Source of the DNA: SIG603 sp963611165
GTDB taxonomy: Bacteria; Bacillota; Clostridia; Oscillospirales; Acutalibacteraceae
Direction of reading: 5' to 3'
DNA length: 24,924 bases
Assembly: GCA_963611165.1 (NCBI GenBank)
Contig: CAVDQG010000029.1
Coordinates: forward strand, 1-24,924
Shown: in pieces, positions 22,302 to 24,924 of the stretch
How the letters are laid out: every line of letters begins with the position of its first letter
Position numbering within the stretch: the first letter of the stretch is position 1
Program-made: the position numbers and the translations under genes
The notes under the pieces: generated by a model
What the model was told of the DNA's origin: nothing
The model's input: the letters and a program-made list of their open reading frames with translations, nothing else
Database searches by the model: none

Positions 22302-22550
22302 ATGGAATCCACAGAATTGCTGGAGTGGCTTATAAATGAAAAAAATATGAGTGTTCGCTCTGCTAAAGATGTAATTTCTCGCTGTGGTAGAGTTCGCAGA
22401 ATGTTACATACAGACTCTATAAGTAGCGATACATTGGAAAACCTGCAAAATAACGGAGAGTTTGAAGAAAGCTCTATGTTTATCAAGTCGCAGTTAAAAA
22501 GAGCTGTAACATTATATAATGAATTTGAGAAAACACCAATGAAGGATTAG
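22302..22550 (+). CDS. Small helical protein of unknown function, first gene of the RM operon
   Basis: An 82-aa protein with no confident family. The ATG at 22302 is chosen for AGGAGG at 22290-22295. It begins MESTELLEWLINEKNMSVRS, then SAKDVISRCGRVRRML (20-35) and SMFIKSQLKRAVTLYNEFEK (58-77). The pattern of helices, with K/R-rich faces and an S..SAKDV turn, recalls the SAM-like core-binding fold of tyrosine recombinases, or a small DNA-binding controller. It is not a classical XRE-type C protein. It ends three bases before the first methyltransferase, so they are surely co-expressed. Possible roles are control of the RM genes or part of a DNA-binding complex; this is speculation. Confidence 0.75.
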   Translation: MESTELLEWLINEKNMSVRSAKDVISRCGRVRRMLHTDSISSDTLENLQNNGEFEESSMFIKSQLKRAVTLYNEFEKTPMKD

Positions 22551-22553
22551 TAT

Positions 22554-23498
22554 ATGAGAGAACAACTTACAGTAGGAAGTATGTTTGCAGGTATTGGCGG
22601 AATTTGTTTATCGTTTAGACAAAATGGCTGTAAAATAGTTTGGGCCAATGAACTTGACAAGTATGCTTGCAAGACATATAGATTGAACTTTGGCGATGAA
22701 TATCTTGTTGAAGGCGATATTCAAAAATTAGATACGAAGGACATCCCTAAATTTGATATTTTAACGGCGGGTTTTCCCTGTCAGGCATTTTCATCTGTTG
22801 GATTGCTGGAAGGCTTCAACGACCCTAGAGGAAATTTGTTTTTTGAAACAGCAAGGGTAATAAACAAAATAAAACCTCGAGTTGTTTTTCTTGAAAATGT
22901 AGCTAATTTAGTAAAACATGATGACGGAAAAACTTTTGAAGTGATATTAAAAACACTTGAAGATTTAGGATATCGTACAGTATATAAAATTATGAATGCA
23001 AAAGAATATGGTAATATTCCTCAACAAAGAAACAGAATATATATAGTTGCATTCAAATATAAGAAAAATATTGAAAAATTCAAATTTCCTGACATGTTGC
23101 CATTGACGCAAACAGCCTTCGATTTGTTTGATAAAAACAAGCAAGAAGAAAGATATTATATGGATGGTCATCGTATGTGGAATAGAATGATGGAATATAT
23201 GGATGACCGTAAAAGAGTTTATCGTTTTACAGATTGGGGGCTTTCTAGGGGAATGGAGGGAATTTGTCCAACACTTTTGGCAGCTATGGGAAGTCGTTTC
23301 GAAAGAATTCCATTTTTTTATGATGATTTTTCTGTTAGATTAATGACTCCTCGTGAGTGTGCAAGGTTACAAGGTTTTCCGGAAAGTTTTATTTTACCTA
23401 AAGAAAATGAAAAACAGGTTTACAAGCAAATTGGAAATTCAGTATGCGTTCCTGTAGTTAGCAGAATTGCCGAAAATATTGTCAAATCATTAAATTAG
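22554..23498 (+). CDS. DNA (cytosine-5)-methyltransferase 1
   Basis: A 314-aa m5C methyltransferase that transfers a methyl group from AdoMet to cytosine in a DNA target. Conserved motifs are in order: I MFAGIGG (10-16), IV GFPCQAFS (73-80) with nucleophile C76, VI ENV (114-116), VIII QQRNRIYIV (157-165), IX LMTPRECARLQGFP (263-276) and X QIGNSVCVPV (292-301). The target-recognition region (about 170-262) is short. It includes YRFTDWGLSRGMEGICPTLL (223-242), and I cannot read a target from it. All catalytic residues are present. It begins three bases after the 82-aa gene and ends 12 bases before the second methyltransferase. Codon use is visibly AT-richer than in the chromosome. Confidence 0.96.
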   Translation: MREQLTVGSMFAGIGGICLSFRQNGCKIVWANELDKYACKTYRLNFGDEYLVEGDIQKLDTKDIPKFDILTAGFPCQAFSSVGLLEGFNDPRGNLFFETARVINKIKPRVVFLENVANLVKHDDGKTFEVILKTLEDLGYRTVYKIMNAKEYGNIPQQRNRIYIVAFKYKKNIEKFKFPDMLPLTQTAFDLFDKNKQEERYYMDGHRMWNRMMEYMDDRKRVYRFTDWGLSRGMEGICPTLLAAMGSRFERIPFFYDDFSVRLMTPRECARLQGFPESFILPKENEKQVYKQIGNSVCVPVVSRIAENIVKSLN

Positions 23499-23510
23499 GA
23501 GAAGGACTGT

Positions 23511-24599
23511 ATGAAACAATATAATATAATGGACTTGTTTGCAGGTGTTGGTGGATTGAGTTATGGCTTTTCAGTGCTTCCTCAATTCAATATTATCGCT
23601 GCAAATGAAATTGAAAAAGATATTTCTGTTGCATATGGGTTAAATCATCCTAATGTTAAAATACTTAATTGCGATATAAATAATTTGACCGAAGATGTTA
23701 TAGAAAAGACATTGGAGGGACAGAAGGTTGATATTGTAGTAGGCGGACCTCCTTGTCAATCATATTCAACACTTGGGAAAAGACAAAATGATGAGAGGGC
23801 AAACTTGTTTATGCAATATAAGAGAATTCTTAAAATTCTGCAGCCTAAAGCATTTGTGTTTGAAAATGTTACCGGAATGCTTAGTATGAATAAAGGAAAT
23901 CTTTTTAAACGAATTCAAACTGAGTTTGAAGAACTTGGTTATGATTTAAAACACAAAGTTTTGGACGCAGTTGATTATGGCGTCCCTCAGCATAGAGAAA
24001 GGGTAATTCTTGTCGGCATTAAAGGGGAAAATAACTTTGTTTATCCGCTTCCAACGCATGGTGAAGGATTAAAACCATATGTAACTTTGAGGGAGGCAAT
24101 AGGAGATTTGGCAGTGTTAAGAAGTGGTGAAGAAAATGATGTTTATGCCACAGATGCTACGAATGAGTTTTTGAAATTTGTCAGAAAAAATTCCGGTATG
24201 TATGTTGAAGAACATAAGGCACCTAAAAATGGCGAACATCTTGTCAAAATAATGCAAACATTAAAGGATGGACAGTCTAAAGATGATTTGCCTGAAGATA
24301 TTCGCCCCAAAAGTGGCTATGGCAACACTTATGCTAAATTATGGTGGGATAAGCCTTCGACAACAATAACGAGAAATTTTGCGTGTCCTTCATCGTCGAG
24401 ATGTATTCATCCAAGAGATTCAAGAGCAATGTCAATTCGAGAAGGCGCAAGATTGCAGAGTTTTCCAGATGATTATAAATTCTATGGCTCTGATGGAATG
24501 AAAAGATTGGAAATAGGTAATGCTGTTCCACCGTTGCTTTCAATGGCTATTGCAAAGCGGATGTTAGAGACAATACAAAAGAATGAGGCTGCAGAATAG
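23511..24599 (+). CDS. DNA (cytosine-5)-methyltransferase 2
   Basis: A second, distinct m5C methyltransferase of 362 aa. Motifs: I DLFAGVGG (8-15), IV GGPPCQSYS (78-86) with C82, VI FENV (117-120), VIII QHRERVILVG (160-169), IX SIREGARLQSFPD (308-320) and X EIGNAVPPLL (334-343). The recognition region (about 185-305) contains YGNTYAKLWWDKPSTTITRN (270-289) and differs from that of methyltransferase 1, so the two should modify different bases or strands. GGAGAAGG precedes the ATG. The pair fits a type II system with an asymmetric target, where each strand needs its own enzyme, or one gained from two sources. The stop lies in the loop of a hairpin shared with the convergent gene. Confidence 0.96.
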   Translation: MKQYNIMDLFAGVGGLSYGFSVLPQFNIIAANEIEKDISVAYGLNHPNVKILNCDINNLTEDVIEKTLEGQKVDIVVGGPPCQSYSTLGKRQNDERANLFMQYKRILKILQPKAFVFENVTGMLSMNKGNLFKRIQTEFEELGYDLKHKVLDAVDYGVPQHRERVILVGIKGENNFVYPLPTHGEGLKPYVTLREAIGDLAVLRSGEENDVYATDATNEFLKFVRKNSGMYVEEHKAPKNGEHLVKIMQTLKDGQSKDDLPEDIRPKSGYGNTYAKLWWDKPSTTITRNFACPSSSRCIHPRDSRAMSIREGARLQSFPDDYKFYGSDGMKRLEIGNAVPPLLSMAIAKRMLETIQKNEAAE

Positions 24600-24610
24600 C
24601 ACTGCAGCCT
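24586..24610. terminator. Hairpin between the convergent cargo genes
   Basis: AGGCTGCAG (24586-24594) pairs with CTGCAGCCT (24602-24610). The stop codon of methyltransferase 2 is in the loop. Neither side has a good T-tract, so it is at best a weak terminator. Confidence 0.5.
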
Positions 24611-24615
24611 TAAAA

Positions 24616-24924
24616 TCAGCAAATTATATTTTTATAATTTGTTGGCATATCTGTAATAGCCCATTTAAAAGATTCGGATGGTATGGAAAATACAATTTGA
24701 TTTTCTAATTCCTGTCGATGTACCCAATTAACACTTTTATCAGATATAGAAGAAATATCAATAATAGCAACTTTTCCGTTAAACAAATCGAAGTGAACAA
24801 CATATGAATAAATATTAGCAGACAAAAACACTCTTTTTGCTTCATTAACTTTATGATACTTTATGTCGTTTGCTCCTGTAAATCCTGATTGAATTTCTAA
24901 CCTGATGATTTTATTATCTAACTC
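24616..24924 (-). CDS. C-terminal part of a protein, possible restriction endonuclease (partial)
   Basis: The minus-strand frame is open from the window edge (24924) to a TGA at 24616-24618, so 102 residues of a longer protein are visible; its start lies to the right of the window. The visible part begins ELDNKIIRLEIQSGFTGAND and later has NWVHRQELENQIVFSIPSES. An acidic residue followed by hydrophobics and E-I-Q (IIRLEIQ) resembles the E-x-Q/K half of a PD-(D/E)XK nuclease core. Its place, convergent to two m5C methyltransferases, is where the cognate endonuclease is often found. Without the rest, the identity is a guess. A shorter GTG-start reading beginning at 24831 is not needed. Confidence 0.6.
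   Translation of the reverse strand, partial: ELDNKIIRLEIQSGFTGANDIKYHKVNEAKRVFLSANIYSYVVHFDLFNGKVAIIDISSISDKSVNWVHRQELENQIVFSIPSESFKWAITDMPTNYKNIIC

Larger units (their letters stand above)
16731..24924. mobile_element. Integrative mobilizable element at guaA, right end outside the window
   Basis: The region has repressor, excisionase-like and tyrosine integrase genes at the guaA end, then MobC, RepA, MobV and TnpV, and AT-rich restriction-modification cargo. There are no coupling protein or mating-pore genes in view, so it is classed as mobilizable rather than self-transmissible, with the caution that the right part is not visible. Confidence 0.8.

Noticed and set aside
24320..24327. Further TGGCAACA copy as a possible attachment arm site
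   Set aside because: It lies alone inside the second methyltransferase gene, without a partner at 11 bases; probably chance.
1..24924. CRISPR array, tRNA or rRNA genes
   Set aside because: No regularly spaced repeats and no tRNA or rRNA sequence were recognised by eye on either strand.

Overview
The window reads as a chromosome segment of a low-to-mid GC Gram-positive anaerobe, probably a gut Clostridia of the Ruminococcaceae/Oscillospiraceae or a relative. This rests on strong AGGAGG-type ribosome binding sites, consensus sigma-A promoters, the gene set (VanZ-like protein, GdhA, rhamnose genes) and a Clostridia-type mobilizable element. The assignment to a taxon is inference; no rRNA or tRNA is present.

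Positions 1-16730 are chromosomal. An orphan 215-aa gene on the minus strand (143-790) is divergent from a plus-strand run: a PD-(D/E)XK-like plus winged-helix protein (966), a VanZ-like membrane protein (1730) and an AraC-type regulator (2181). A terminator follows, then an L-rhamnose operon: rhaB kinase (3247), an isomerase of the fucose/arabinose isomerase fold (4669) and rhaD aldolase (6159). Together they would turn L-rhamnose into dihydroxyacetone phosphate and L-lactaldehyde. Convergent to it is gdhA (7263-8606, minus). After a 585-base regulatory gap come gpsA (9192) and a purine/amino-sugar block, purB, purA, glmS and guaA (10393-16729). Three of these four are purine genes, and GlmS and GuaA both use glutamine.

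From just after guaA to the window end lies an integrated mobilizable element (IME-like; its right end is outside the window). It holds a Cro/CI-type repressor (minus) facing a small excisionase-like protein and a tyrosine integrase. The two divergent promoters each carry a copy of the same 14-bp pseudo-palindrome, a likely operator. The transfer and replication module follows: MobC-like protein, a 48-aa small ORF, RepA-type RecA-fold ATPase, a hairpin-rich candidate oriT, MobV relaxase and TnpV. No conjugation (type IV secretion) genes are visible, so transfer would need a helper.

The cargo (22245-24924) is visibly more AT-rich and has its own promoter. It encodes an 82-aa protein of unknown role, two different C5-cytosine DNA methyltransferases, and, convergent and cut by the window edge, the C-terminus of a protein that may be the cognate restriction endonuclease. 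This looks like a type II restriction-modification system with paired m5C methyltransferases carried by an IME at guaA. It is the most interesting part of the window.
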